From the NCBI GenBank assembly GCA_049487715.1, contig CP150585.1, positions 310,001 through 374,000 on the forward strand: a stretch of 64,000 nt of DNA, read 5' to 3'. The position numbers and the translations under genes were made by a program. Source of the DNA: Pycnococcus provasolii. Its lineage: Eukaryota > Chlorophyta > Pseudoscourfieldiophyceae > Pseudoscourfieldiales. Within the stretch, counting starts at the first letter, position 1; every line of letters starts with the position of its first letter. Shown in pieces: positions 32,001-43,974 of this stretch. The notes beneath the pieces were generated by a model. That model did no database searches. It was not told where the DNA came from and saw nothing but the letters and a program-made list of their open reading frames with translations.

Positions 32001-35000
32001 GCAGTCAAAATGCCCTTCACGTCAACGCTGTGGCTGCTCGAGTTGAACGACAGCGCCTCCATCACGACGCGCTCGTCGCGCCCCTTCGACGGCTTGGCCC
32101 CGATCACGACACCTGGCGTTGTCTTGCCGGTGACGTCGGTTGCCATGCCGTCGTGGAACGTGAAGTGCGCGCACAGTCCGGTGGCAAGATCCTCGACGGA
32201 AACGCTCTGCTCGTAGTTCGACTCGTCAAATCCAAGGTTGTCACCATTCTTCACCGTGATGGTTCGCTCGCCGATTGCGGATGGCGTGTACGCGACGAGC
32301 TCGTTACGAGACACGTACATCGTGGGCACGCCCACGGGATCCTTGCCCGCCTCGGCAAAGTACACCTGCGACGAAGCCGGGCTGAAGTTCACACCCTTCA
32401 CAGTCACCGTCGCATCTCCACGCATGGCCCCGGCGCCCGAGTTGTGCACCATGGACGAGCTGCCAGAGCCATCGGAAATACCCGTGATAGACGCGGGAAG
32501 CCACGGCACACCAACGTACTCGTAGGTGGGCAAAACGGTGGACACGGGCAAGCTCGCGTCGGCCACAAGGTTCTCCACATGCATGACACCCTCCGTGGCG
32601 AGCGCTCCAGCCACCTGACTGCCAGGTGCGGAGTCCACGAGAGCCGATCCGGTCGCCTTGTTGAACGTGAAGAAAGAGACGAGCCCGTCCGTCGGCTCGG
32701 CAGAATTTCCGACAAGCGTTGACTGCACTTCCTCCGCGCTGAGAGCACGGCTGTACACACGAACGTTATCCACGGCACCCTTGAAAAACGTAGACGGGTG
32801 GCCGTTCGAGTCGACTGCCATGCCGATGGTGAACGTTCCCGTTCCCTTGACGTCAGGGCGGCACGCGGTGGCAAATGTCGCGGACACGTGGCCATTCAAG
32901 TACAGCGTTCCCTCCCCGCTCGAAGCGATGGTTGCAAACACGTGGTACCACGTGTTCGTCGCCACGAAGCGATCTGTGCTGTCCGGAAGCAGCATCTTCA
33001 CGTCCTTCACGCAGTCGTCGTAGTACTGGAAAACGCCCTCCGAGCCGCTTCCGCTTCCCACGAAGTGAATCGCTCCAAGGTTCTGGCGATTCAGAACGGG
33101 ATCGTACGTGTCGAAGCTGAGGATGCTCTGCAGTCCCGGCTTTCCCATCGGGTGCACCCACGCGCCGAACGTGTACGCTGCGCCGCTGCCCATGTTGCTG
33201 AGCACGTCCGACGCGCCGGCGAAGTCCTTGTGAAGGTGACGGTCGGAGCACCTCATGCTAACCGTGAGCCACTTCTTTCCGCCACAGGGGCTGCCAAACA
33301 CGGAGTCGCTCGCGGGGATTGTGCAGCTCTGCTTGCCAAGGCACATCTTTTCCACCACGTCGGTGGTGAACTCGAACGGCTTCGCCATGTCGCTGTTGCA
33401 GTTCTTGTCCTTGCTCGTCGCCTTGTCAAACGACGCACAATCGCATGGCTGCTTCGTACCGTCGCAGTTCAAGGACGAAGGGCACCTTTGAGGCTTGCCG
33501 TAATCGGCGAAAAGCACCTGGTGGAGATGGTAGCCGTCGTCGCAGCTCAGCACGAGGTCGCTGCTCTCGTCGACGGAGCCGCACACGGTGTAGTGGTTCA
33601 TCGACACATCGCCGCCAAGCACGAGCGACGACTCCTCGTACACGAGCTGCTGCTTGCCCGAGGGAATGGCAGTGGGGTTGACGTGCATCACATGCCCAAT
33701 GCCAGGAATTTCCGAGGCAGCTGCCATGCACTTCGCCTCCGTGTCGGAAACGAACGTCGCGGTAGCATACGTCGATCCCATGGTATTCGTGGAGTTGAAG
33801 GTGTGGAACACGCACCTAGAGAAGGCGCTCTTCGCGAAGTTGAAGCCCTTGAGCGTCACCTCGTCCATTCCACCCAGCTTCATCGAGTTGCTGCCGTCGA
33901 GCGTGGCGGCCGCGGAGTACGTCGTCGAAGGCATCCATGGTGCGCTCGTGAACACCATGTTCGGGAACGCCAAGTCAGCAAGATCGGTGCGGTACTTGCC
34001 CGCTCCAGCCACAGACGATTCGAGCGAATGCGCCATGTAACCACTGTCCCACTCGTTGGGGATCGATGTGAGCTTGGGCATGTACTCGTAATCCCACTGT
34101 TCGCCTGACGTACGAGGCTGGAACTTGAAAAGTGCAATCGCGCCATCTTGCGTTGCGGGCGGATCCTTGAAGATGGACGGCAGCGGCGACATCGTCTCCG
34201 ATGCCGCAACCACCACGTTATCGATCATTCCTTTGAAGAACATGCCCGTGAAGTCTTTCGTAGCGGAGGTGACATCAAAGCCTGGCGGTTTCTCCTGCCC
34301 TGCGTAGCAGCTCTCAAGAGCATCCACAAGTTCACGTCGGCCAACGCCGAATCGAGTCGTTGTGGTGGTCGTCGTTGTGGACGTCGTTGTCGTTGTGGTG
34401 GTGGTGGTGGTGGTCGTCGTCGTCGTCGTCGTCACCGGCGTTGACTTCTCATTGCAAGTAACGCCTCCGATGAAAAACTCGCCATCAGCCTTGGGCATTC
34501 CGGAGGTGCGAACCTCCAAAGGCGCCCCGTCGGCCACCACACCATCAACCATGAGCGTAAGGTGCAACGTCTTCTGGCTATCAGGAAGAGCCGGCTCGCC
34601 AGGCACCTGCGGCTGAGTATGCATGACAACCTCGGCATAGTGCCACATGTCAACTGACGCGGGGACTATGAGCGTTGAGCTGTTGTACGACAGAATCTGG
34701 TAGATGGACTCCGCATCAGATGCCAAGTGCACCTTGCCCTCCTGGTACAGCACGCAAAGCTGCAGCGCAGGCTGTTCGGTACTCGTGCACGCGTCAGTGA
34801 AGCACATGATAGGCTGCAGATCGCACGTTCTGTCGCTCAGGGGATAGAACCAAGCACTCATTTTCAAGCCGTTTTCGCGAGCTACCGAGGAAGCCTTAAG
34901 GCTCACGTCGGCAGCTTGCACGACATCGTTCACTCCGTCGAAGTGCATTGCCATCTCCTTGTACACGAAGGGAAGTGGCGAGGTCACAGCCTCGTGGTAG

Positions 35001-36046
35001 CCAGCGAGGTTGTTCACCTCGAGCGTCGTCTCGCGAGGGTGTGAGTACGCGGAGTTGATCACGAGCTCGTCCAGCGTGACGAACGTCATGCCGGCGAATG
35101 ACTCGCCAGCCTGGGTGGTAAGCAGCATGTCGCTCGGAGCGAAGTGCCAGCCAACCACCGTCGTGTTATCCAAGCCCGTTGTGGGCACGACTCCCGCAAC
35201 GGACGCGGGCAGATATTCCATGCACTTCATCGGGTACGTCACCAAAACCGTGCTGGGCGTCTCCGTGCCAAACATCTCAACCTTGTTAGGCGTAAAAAAG
35301 CGCTTGCGAGACGTCTCCGTGATGGCGCACGTTTTCTGACGCGGCGCGGGTGATAGATCCGGCGCGTAGTACGGAACGCTCAAGTACGTCCAGCGATCCG
35401 TGTTGGGTCCCGATGACACCAGGTAGCCTTCAAGCACCCGGATTGCGGTGGAAGCATTTCCAGCATTCGTGTAGTACATTGGGAGAGAAGAAAGAGCAAG
35501 CTCGCGGCGCTCCATCTCGGGCATATCCGCCAGCAGCATCCTTCCCGCTCGAGGAGGGGGGTACATCGTGTATCCGTAGAATGACGGCGGCGGCGTCTCC
35601 GTCGGAGGCGGCGGTACCGGCACCGACGACGATGCCGGGGGCGGCATCGCCGACGCCGGCGGCGTCGCTCCAGTCGAAACACCCTCCGGGTACGACTCCA
35701 TCGTGAATGTCAGACCAGTGGCGTTCGTGAAGCCAGCTGACATGAGACGGTCATTCAGAGCTACGAGCTGGCTCGGGCGCAGGGCGTAAATCGCCGCTGT
35801 CGCCTGAACCGCGGTGGCAGCCTCGACGCGCAATGCGACCCGAAGCGTGTAAGACTCCGTAGTTGTGTTGGTTTGCAGCAAACTACGGCGCCCACCACCC
35901 GACGCTGTTGTAGTCGTAGTCGTAGTCGTAGTCGGCGGCGGCGGCGGCGGCGGGCTCGGCGGGCTCGGCGGCGGCGGCGGAGGTGGAGGTGGCGGCGAGT
36001 TCGGCGGCGGCGGCGGCGGCGGGCTCTTGTTCGGCGGCGGCGGGTT

Positions 36047-36085
<39 letters not shown>

Positions 36086-36098
36086 AGGTGGCGGTGGA

Positions 36099-36130
<32 letters not shown>

Positions 36131-39100
36131 GACCGGCGGCGGCGGTGGCGGCGGCGGGCTCGGCACAACATCCGTAATGTTCGTGATGATGATCGTGTCT
36201 GCCGTCGCGGAAACGCCAAGTGCACCCAGGTGAAGAACTAGACCTTGCTTAAACAACGCCTTGCTCGTCTCGAACGTCGTCTTCGTGTAACCGCTGAATT
36301 GCATCTCAGACTTCACAACCGCCACGTAAGGTGGCGGCGGCGATGCGACGAGTGTAGGCGCCGTCGTCGTACCCGTCGCAGGCGGCGGCGGGGGGGCATT
36401 TGTCACCGGATTCTTCGAAACAGTGATGCCCGTAATATCCGTGAGTCCCGAAGATTCGAGAATGTATTTAATGCTTGGCGCATTCGACTCCGAAAGCGAC
36501 TCTAGGACGACGGTCGTCTGCGTCTCATTGGTCAGCTCCACCACATAGTCGATATCGACGCTGCGTGCCTCGACCAGAAGACTGCGGCGACGCTGCGTGA
36601 GGGCACGCACTGGGATCGAGTTCTCGATGCGAGTGATGAGGACCGCGTCAGCAGTGATCGGAGGGGTCGCGTGCCTCATATGATATGCCACGCCACGGCG
36701 GAAGGATGCCTTCTCCACCTCACCGAACGTGTCCTTCGTGTAGCCTCCAACCTGCATGCTCGACTGCACTGAGAGGATCGCCGCGCCGCGCGGCGGGTTC
36801 GGAGGCGGGCTCGGCGGAGGCGGGCTCGGCGGCGGAGTCGGTGGAGGCGGCGGAGGCGGCGAGAGATTCGGGTCCTCCCCGACCGTGTAGGTGCCAGGAA
36901 TCACCGGGGTGGTGGAAACCACGAGAGCTCCGTCGTTGTTGTTCGTGATTTGCATTGTGCGTCCATCCCTCGTGTGACTGCGACGCTTTCCCGCGCTGTC
37001 GGGTATTTCGGTGGGCGGGGGAGCGGCCACTAAGGGGTGCTGCGAGCATCGGTGCTCGCTCGAATCAAGCGCAATATGTCCGGTTTTGTCGTCGAACAGG
37101 TACGCCGCGATAAGGCAGTCCATCGCCAATACCTGCGTCTGCGACGCACACGGCTTAATCGATTCCCTGTAGACGGTGTTGCCCACCAGAGCGCGCACCT
37201 CCTCAGCGCTAAGCGTTCTCGCAAAGACAAGGAAGTTGTCGCCGTATCCCTTGAATGTGCTTGTAGTGATGGAGGTGTCCAGGAGATCTCCCTTGTTGTC
37301 GGTGGTGTTCAGCAAAGTTCTGCGGCCAACGTTTACCTGCGTCGTGGTTGTCGTGGTTGTGCTAACCGGCGGCGGCGCGATGAGCGATGCACCGAAAATA
37401 TTGAAGTCGACTTCGTCGCTGAGATCCGTGGGTGCCATCTCCGCGGCAAATTCGTGCACAGCATTGCCGTTCACGTACACGGTTCCCTTCATCTCCTTCG
37501 TGGTGGCGTTCGTCGGATCAACCGTAACGAACACGTGGTACCACTTCTCGTAATCGACCTTGACAGTGCTCGGGATCTCGTGAACGTTCAAGGTTCCGTC
37601 CGTGAACATCTCAACGTATACGAGGCCATTGTCGCAGGTGTGCAAAAGCTCAAAGCCAGCTGTGAGGCGAAGGCGGTTGCCGACACTGTCATTGCTTTGC
37701 AGCAAATCTCTACGGCCAACGCCCGTAAGCGCCGCCGTCGTCGTTGTTGTCGTCGTCGTCGTCGCCGCCGCCGTCGTCGTCGTCGTCGTCGTTGTACCGG
37801 GCGGCGATGGCGGCGGTGGCGGCGGTGGCGATGGGAAAGGTGCGCGGCGGTTCCGCAGGTTGTAGATGATCTGCGCGCGACCGGTTGAGCAGTCGGAACG
37901 CGTCTCCGGATACATCCAGCCACCCATCGCGAATCCGTGCTCGCGGCTTCGCACAAAGTCGTCGCGCACGCCGTTAGCCGCAACAAACTCCGTCTCACCG
38001 TTGAAATGGAGTCCCATGTCCAGGAAGTGAACGGGAAGCTTCATATCAGTCAGCTCCGCTGCGTAGTTGCTCATCTCGAGTGCGGGCGCGCTCGGTGCGA
38101 TGCCCATCGGCGCGCAGCAGGTCGCTCCATTACTCTTCACGCCCGCCGCCTTCACGAGACGGTCGCCAAACGCGCACATCGCCCACTGCGAGGGGGCAAA
38201 ATTTGTGCCACTCACTGTCACGCACTCTCCCTCGGCGCCGAGAAGCGTGTGAAGCATAACGTTCGGCTCGATGAGATGAGGGCACGGCTTGATCAGCGGC
38301 GTGGCCTCGAAAGCGATCGTCACGTCGCCGATGCCGTTCCATCCGGCGTTGTTGCCGCTGCCGCTCGCGTCCGCAACGGAACGCGACGTCGACTGCTTCT
38401 TAAGGCTTCCCTCCGAAGCCAGATCTTCTGCGCTCACACCAGGGAGCGGGGACATCTTGAAAGGCGTTCCCAGCGTACCCTTAAAGTCGCGCATCCTGTA
38501 GTAGCCGACGAGAGCATGCTCGGCCGAGGCCTCGAGCGTCGTGAACATCTTCGCCTCAATCTCGGCTGCGCTCAGCGCGCGGGAGTAGAAGCGCAGCTCC
38601 GTCATACTGCCGATGAACGTGGAGTCGGCTGTCGATCCCATCAGCAAGCTTGGCGCGTATCCAGGGTTGGCGTTCAGCAGGGCGCCGATGGTCAACGCCG
38701 CGTTCGATCCAGTGCCAATGGCGTACGGGTACGTCGCCGGTGTGCCATCCTTCACGCAGAGTGCATCCACGCCGTCAAGGTAAACGGTCACGTCGCCGGA
38801 CGGCTGGATCGTGACAGCCGCGAAGTGCCACTGACCCGACAAGCGCAGATCTGAGCCTGCTGAACCGGACACGAACAGCTCCAGGCCGTTGACGGCGTCG
38901 CGGTAGACAAGCTCTCCGCCCGTCTCAGGGTGGACCTTCCATACCAGCTGGTGCATGAATACGGCGCCTTGGCCAGGAGTCATCACGGCGCCGGCGGAGA
39001 TGATCGGCATCTCGGTGCTCATCATGCCAGCCGTGCTGGCTCCCGGCTTGAACCACGCGCTCATCGTCACGCCGCACGTGGACCCGATCGATGTAAGCAC

Positions 39101-42100
39101 GCTGTCCGCCGTAAGTGCCGAGCTCGGCGCTCCGGAAAACTGCGCGACGCTGTCCGTGACGAGAACCTCGAAACATCGCGTGTCAGTCTTGGCATCGGCT
39201 GCGTTAAATGGAATCGTAGACGCCATGATCGAGGCGCCGCGGAGATTCTGACCGGAGGCGGTCACGCAGAAGCGGTACTCGCACTCCTCGCCTCGCTCAG
39301 GCGTGTACTTGATGGCCGCGTACGACGCGTCTGACGTCTTGATGCCCGGAAGACCGTTCACCGTCACCAGCTCGAACGAGTTCTTTGATGTTGACGTATT
39401 CGTGGTCGTGAACGTCGCGCCAGGCGGCAGGTTGCCCGAGGTAACGTACGTGGTGATGTCGTCGCCGAAGCCCGTCAATCGCGACGGGAGCGGGATCAAC
39501 AGCTCGGTTCCCGCCGCCACCGAGAAGCGGGTTCCGTCACTCGGCGTACCCGTGATCTGATCCTGGTCGGATCCGAGGACCCCGGGAATGATCCTGTACT
39601 CCTGGTTGAACTGATTTGAAAGGTAGTCGCGACCGTCGCGGAAGTGCAGCGGGCGGTCGTCGACGAACTTGATGCGCACGCACGTCAGCTTGCCAACGAT
39701 GTATTTATCGAAGGGGTAGTAGCACGTGACGGCGGTAGCCGGGCGTATGTCCTGCGAAGGGTCGCTCACGCTATCGCAAACGTAAGCTGTGCCCCCACCA
39801 TCGATAGCCCAGTTGTCCTTTTGTCCGAGGCAGGTAGTCGAGTCGTAGGTGCCTTTATTGACCAAAACCCTCCACCTGAATGTCCTATTCACGAGATGAC
39901 CTTCGGGCAAGGCGTCAGGCCTAGGATCGGCCACCATCTCCGGCACTGAGAGGAAATCCATGCCGACATTCCTGTACATGCCAGTAGACATGATACCGAG
40001 CTCAACGCAGCTGTCGTCATCCGCCGCGACGAGCGAGAATGTCGCGGTGGTTCCCTTCAGGTGGTTAATGCGGGCCGTGGGCGCGTAGATCGCAGCCTCG
40101 TTTGGATGCGGGAGCGGCGTGCGGTCCCCAAGCTTCTCGTACGAGTCGTCGTACACGAAGTATGGTGCGGTGTTGATGTAGCACGCGCCAACGGTGGGGA
40201 CGATGTAGCTCTCCATCGACGTCGAGGTGGACGCCTTTGGTTGATCGCATCCACCGAAGTACTGCCCGTACTCAGAATCCTTGCCGAAGTAGTACATACC
40301 CTGTTTCGGGCTCAAGACGTTTTCGTTGTGTGTCCACACCGTCGTTTCGTTTTGATCTTCCGATCTAGCAGATGCAGTAAAGAGAGAATTGAGCACGCGA
40401 TCGTCGTAAAGGCCAAACCCTGTCTTGGACGTCTGCCTCGGCGCGGCGTACATCTCCGTGGCGTTACCACCGGACCACCTCGTGGTGTCGAACGGGTAGT
40501 CGCCCTTGACGATGCGGTCAACACGGACGCCGGGGCAAAATCCTTTCTTGATGTAGGTTTGCGTGTTCGCGGCGGGGCTGCACTTGTAGTCGCTGGGGTC
40601 AGGTGAGCAGTAGCTTGCATCTTTCGCATCCAGCGATCGCGGCAGACTCGTTCCTCCACCGCAGATGGTACAGCTTCCAGTGCCGTAGCCGGCGGGTTTG
40701 GTCAGATCCGGAAAGTTCGATTGAGCCAAATCCGCGTCTTTTGCTTCGAGCTCCTTGTCAGAGAAGCCATAGTGGCCGTCGGGGTCCGCGAACGTCCTGA
40801 TTCCCGCCTTTCGCACATCGTTCTGGCACTTCCTGCCGCAGTAGTGCATCGGCGGGTAGAGGTACAGAAGGAAGTCGAGAGGCACGGAGATCATGTTCGT
40901 ATTTTGCACGTCGCGCGGGTTGGATCTGCTCTTAATACTAACCACGAGGTTGTAGTATCCGCTTCGCTTTCCCTTCTTCGCGACGTCCTTGTTGATACAT
41001 CCTGACGTCGATCCTTGGTCGTCGGGCTTCCACGGCAGCTTGCCGTTGTCGCCACAGTAAATCTTGCCGGTGCCGAAGTACGACTCGTCCTGACTCAGGC
41101 TGAACTCCGCCAGCCGCGAGTCGGTGATCGTTGACTGGTCGGGGTACGCCGACGCGTCCGTTTCGAACTCCATCGAGCCCGTTTCCCAGAGCACTTCGCC
41201 GCGAATGCGGTCGAGGTAGAGGTCCTTCGGCGGCCCGGGCAGGTTGACGGCGTCGTCCCACGCGGGGTACTTCTCGCAGTCGAAGCACCGGTCCCACTCG
41301 TACGTGTCCATCATGCGCTGGTTCGCGCCGTTGATGTAGAACGAGTGCCCGTCGCCGTACGAGTCGCCTCCGACGCCGGGGCGGCCGCCAACCTGGTCGA
41401 GCGTTCCGCTGCACGACTTCGGGCACTTGGAGCAATCGCCCTGGCAGTACTTCTGGATCATGTAGTTGCGGCGCTCCGTGTAGTTCGCCTTCGAGTACAC
41501 GAACTGGTTCTTGTCCCTGAAGTCGTAAGGCTCCTCCAGGCAAGTCGCCCTTCCGTCGGAGATGCAGTGCGCGATCTGGCCTCCGTATCCCGTGAGCGGC
41601 GCGAGCTCGTAGTTCAGCTCCTGCTGAACCGTCCCGAAGGTGCTTCCGATTCGGTTGAACACGTCAGGATCGTACGCGCTGATGGAGAAGCGCGCGAAGT
41701 TGCTTCCTCGCGACGTGTACGGAACAGGGAGAATGGGAATCGAAGTGGCGATGGGTGAGACGTTGTTCGGCTCGTTCGAGATCCCGTTCCACGCGATCTC
41801 GACGTCAACCTCGAGGCGGATGCGTCCACGCGCGTTGTTGTTCAGGTACGTGAGGCGGTTTCCCATGGTGAAGAACGCCTTGTACGGCAGGTTTCCGTTC
41901 GACGCGTCCGTGGCTGCGGCATACCTGTGACTCACGAGGGCACTTCCCTTGATGGCGTTGACGGGCAAGACGGTTCGCTCCACCTTCATGTCGAGTGGCG
42001 AAAAGTCGCCGTCGCCAAAGAAGAATCCGTGCGTCTCTTTCGTCTCAGCGCAGTAGTACTGCCTCTCCTCCGCCGGCCACGTTTTGGCAGCGCAGCAGTC

Positions 42101-42736
42101 GACGGGTTCGTAGGGGCTTTTCGTCACGTCGATGACGAGATCGCCGTTCGCATCTTTGGTCGTCACGACGGTTCGGCTCTTGCACACCTTCACCGGCTGG
42201 TTGGGTTTGCAGAGCGGCGCGTATCCTTCGTCGAGCCAGTGGTTGCAGATGCGTCCCCCCCGCTGTGCGAGCGGGATGTTTTCGACGCGAACTCCCGCGG
42301 TGAGCCTGATGTGGTAGTTCACCTTGTCAAAGTTCGCGAAGACCCTCTGGTACGTCATCGTCGGGTCGTTCGGCGGCGGATCTGGCCCACCGTCGACGCC
42401 GCCGTACTTGAAGATGGGGTCGCCTGAGCTGGAAGTTTCGTTCGACCACGTCTCCTGGAAGTACCGCCCCCACTCGTAGTCTCGGCGGAACACGAAGTCG
42501 AGCTTGAAGGTGACGTTCGTCGGCGACGTCGGCCAGTAGTGGATGGATCCGTACCTGAAGTGCGACGCAGATGCCAACTGCAAGACTCCCAAGGATAACA
42601 GTAGCACAAGGCTAAGCATGAAAGACATGGATCCCCACATGGAATGAAGGGAAGGTCTTCTTCTTTGAGGCACTACTCCCGTGGATGCCATGCCGAGAGA
42701 GGCCATGGCCATGCCCGAGGAGGTGCTGCGGCCCAT
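26057..42736 (-). CDS. Giant secreted mosaic protein: LamG, SUEL lectin, IPT/TIG, PA14, filamin and kelch modules
   Basis: About 5,560 residues in one uninterrupted frame if started at the ATG at 42736 (others at 42712, 42640, 42628; frame open to 43117). A signal peptide (LSLVLLLSLGVLQLASA) precedes an SHFRYGSIHYWP ectodomain start. Modules by genome position from the N-terminus: LamG-like domains near 38540-39130, 37190-38030, 34190-34960, 32700-33240, 31640-32180, 30670-31120 and 29210-29720; IPT/TIG-like folds near 38120-38270, 33690-33880 and 32240-32440; two SEA-like units at 35700-36780 carrying RRSLL loops; a poly-Pro tract near 35930-36165; SUEL/galactose-binding lectin domains near 33250-33570 and 28830-29090; PA14 near 31110-31560; filamin-like repeats near 30150-30480, 29820-30060 and 28070-28350; kelch repeats near 26470-26900. 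There is no obvious C-terminal membrane anchor. Probable cell-surface or extracellular-matrix glycan-binding protein. Confidence 0.8.
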
Positions 42737-43974
42737 GCCGGCCACCAGTCCTTCTTCGAGGCAATGGCCGGAGTCGGAGAGACGTTGAGCCTCCCTCCGA
42801 GAGCTCGTTGGGCGGCCGAGCTGAGCCTGAGCAGGGAAAGGGAAGGGAAAGGCGTGTGCCACCAATGTGGTCCGTCCAAATGCAAATGCCTTGGAAACCC
42901 GATCCGCCGAGTACGTAACCTGAAATTCGTTCGTGGAGTGAGTGAGTGGTTGAGTGGTTGAAGATTGAGCGCCAACAATTGAGCTTGGAAGTAAGTTGCT
43001 TGTAAGGTACCACAACCGCTCTCTCATGAACATGAATGAACCCCGACTTTCAAGAGACCTTGCTTTCCCAAGGCCAGGTTGCAAGGTCTCCCTCCCAAGG
43101 CCATTCTCAAGGCTCAAACGTCAAACGGAGATTCGAGGACCATCGTATCGGTTCGTTTAGCAATTAATACATTCATCCCCGTGAAGTTGCGCGATGGACG
43201 GCTCCTGTAAAGGCGGGACCGAAAAAACCTGGTGCTTTGGACCCACGGTTGCCAGTTGTGATTCCACTTGAAAACACAACTGCAACCCTCAGGCACCTGC
43301 AGAATTGCTTGGTTTGCCAGCCTTTCAGACAGTCTCTGTTTGGCAAAGTCTCCGGGATGGATTTCTGGCCGGAAGGTTTTTTGCCTTTGGTAGCTTGGCA
43401 CGGTACTACAGTACCTATAAACCTCAAGGTCGAAGGGCAACACACATACGTGAGCTCACGCCACCCCACGATACCGTATAGGATACATCCATACCCAGCC
43501 TACAGTACATAGCCACCATATGTAGCCACTACCGTACATAGGGAAGTACCCGTACTTTGAAAGGAGGGAGGGAAGAGAACCAAGCCGAAGAGAAGAAGGA
43601 AAAGTTACGATAGTTAACCCTAGTTTTGGAACAGGTGCACAAAACCCTAACGCGACGACCCCTGCGACCCCCTTCGCCCGTTGTTCCGTTCCGTTCGGTT
43701 TGGGGTTCCGTGTGACGATTTATTCCCAACTTCCCCTGTCACCATTCTGTGATTCTGTGGCGGCGTCATCCACGTCAGCAGCGTCAGCGTCACTCGTGCG
43801 AGCAACGGCGAAAGCAGCCGGGCGAGTCTGGGCGTATTAGGTGAGGGCGAGCAACGGCGAAAGCAGCCGTGCGAGTCTTGTTGAGCCTCCTTACATCGCC
43901 TCAGTGACTTGTGCTCACTCCCTCCGTCCGAAATCTCCACGGTGGTGGTGAATATGCTCCTCTAGCTTAAAAAT
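42737..43974. promoter_or_regulatory. Bidirectional intergenic region between giant LamG gene and TrmY-like gene
   Basis: The start codons diverge across about 1.2 kb, so both promoters must lie here. The minus-strand frame remains open to 43117, with further ATGs at about 43033, so part could be coding. A duplicated 33-bp block lies at 43798-43879. No recognisable TATA arrangement was assigned. Confidence 0.45.
43798..43879 (+). repeat. Two copies of a 33-bp block
   Basis: GCGAGCAACGGCGAAAGCAG followed by CCGNGCGAGTCT occurs at 43798-43830 and 43847-43879, in the putative promoter of the plus-strand gene (start 43975). Confidence 0.85.

Noticed and set aside
35865-36241. Plus-strand Gly-rich and Arg-rich ORFs
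   Set aside because: They are antisense shadows of the poly-Pro/poly-Thr coding tract of the giant LamG gene.
26137-43013. Dozens of ORFs of 60-440 codons in other frames across the giant gene, some over 280 codons
   Set aside because: GC-rich codon shadows with Arg/His/Ala-biased composition; the long minus-strand frame explains the region.
43114-43512. Small ORFs upstream of the giant gene on both strands
   Set aside because: No conserved features and overlapping frames; treated as promoter or 5' UTR DNA.
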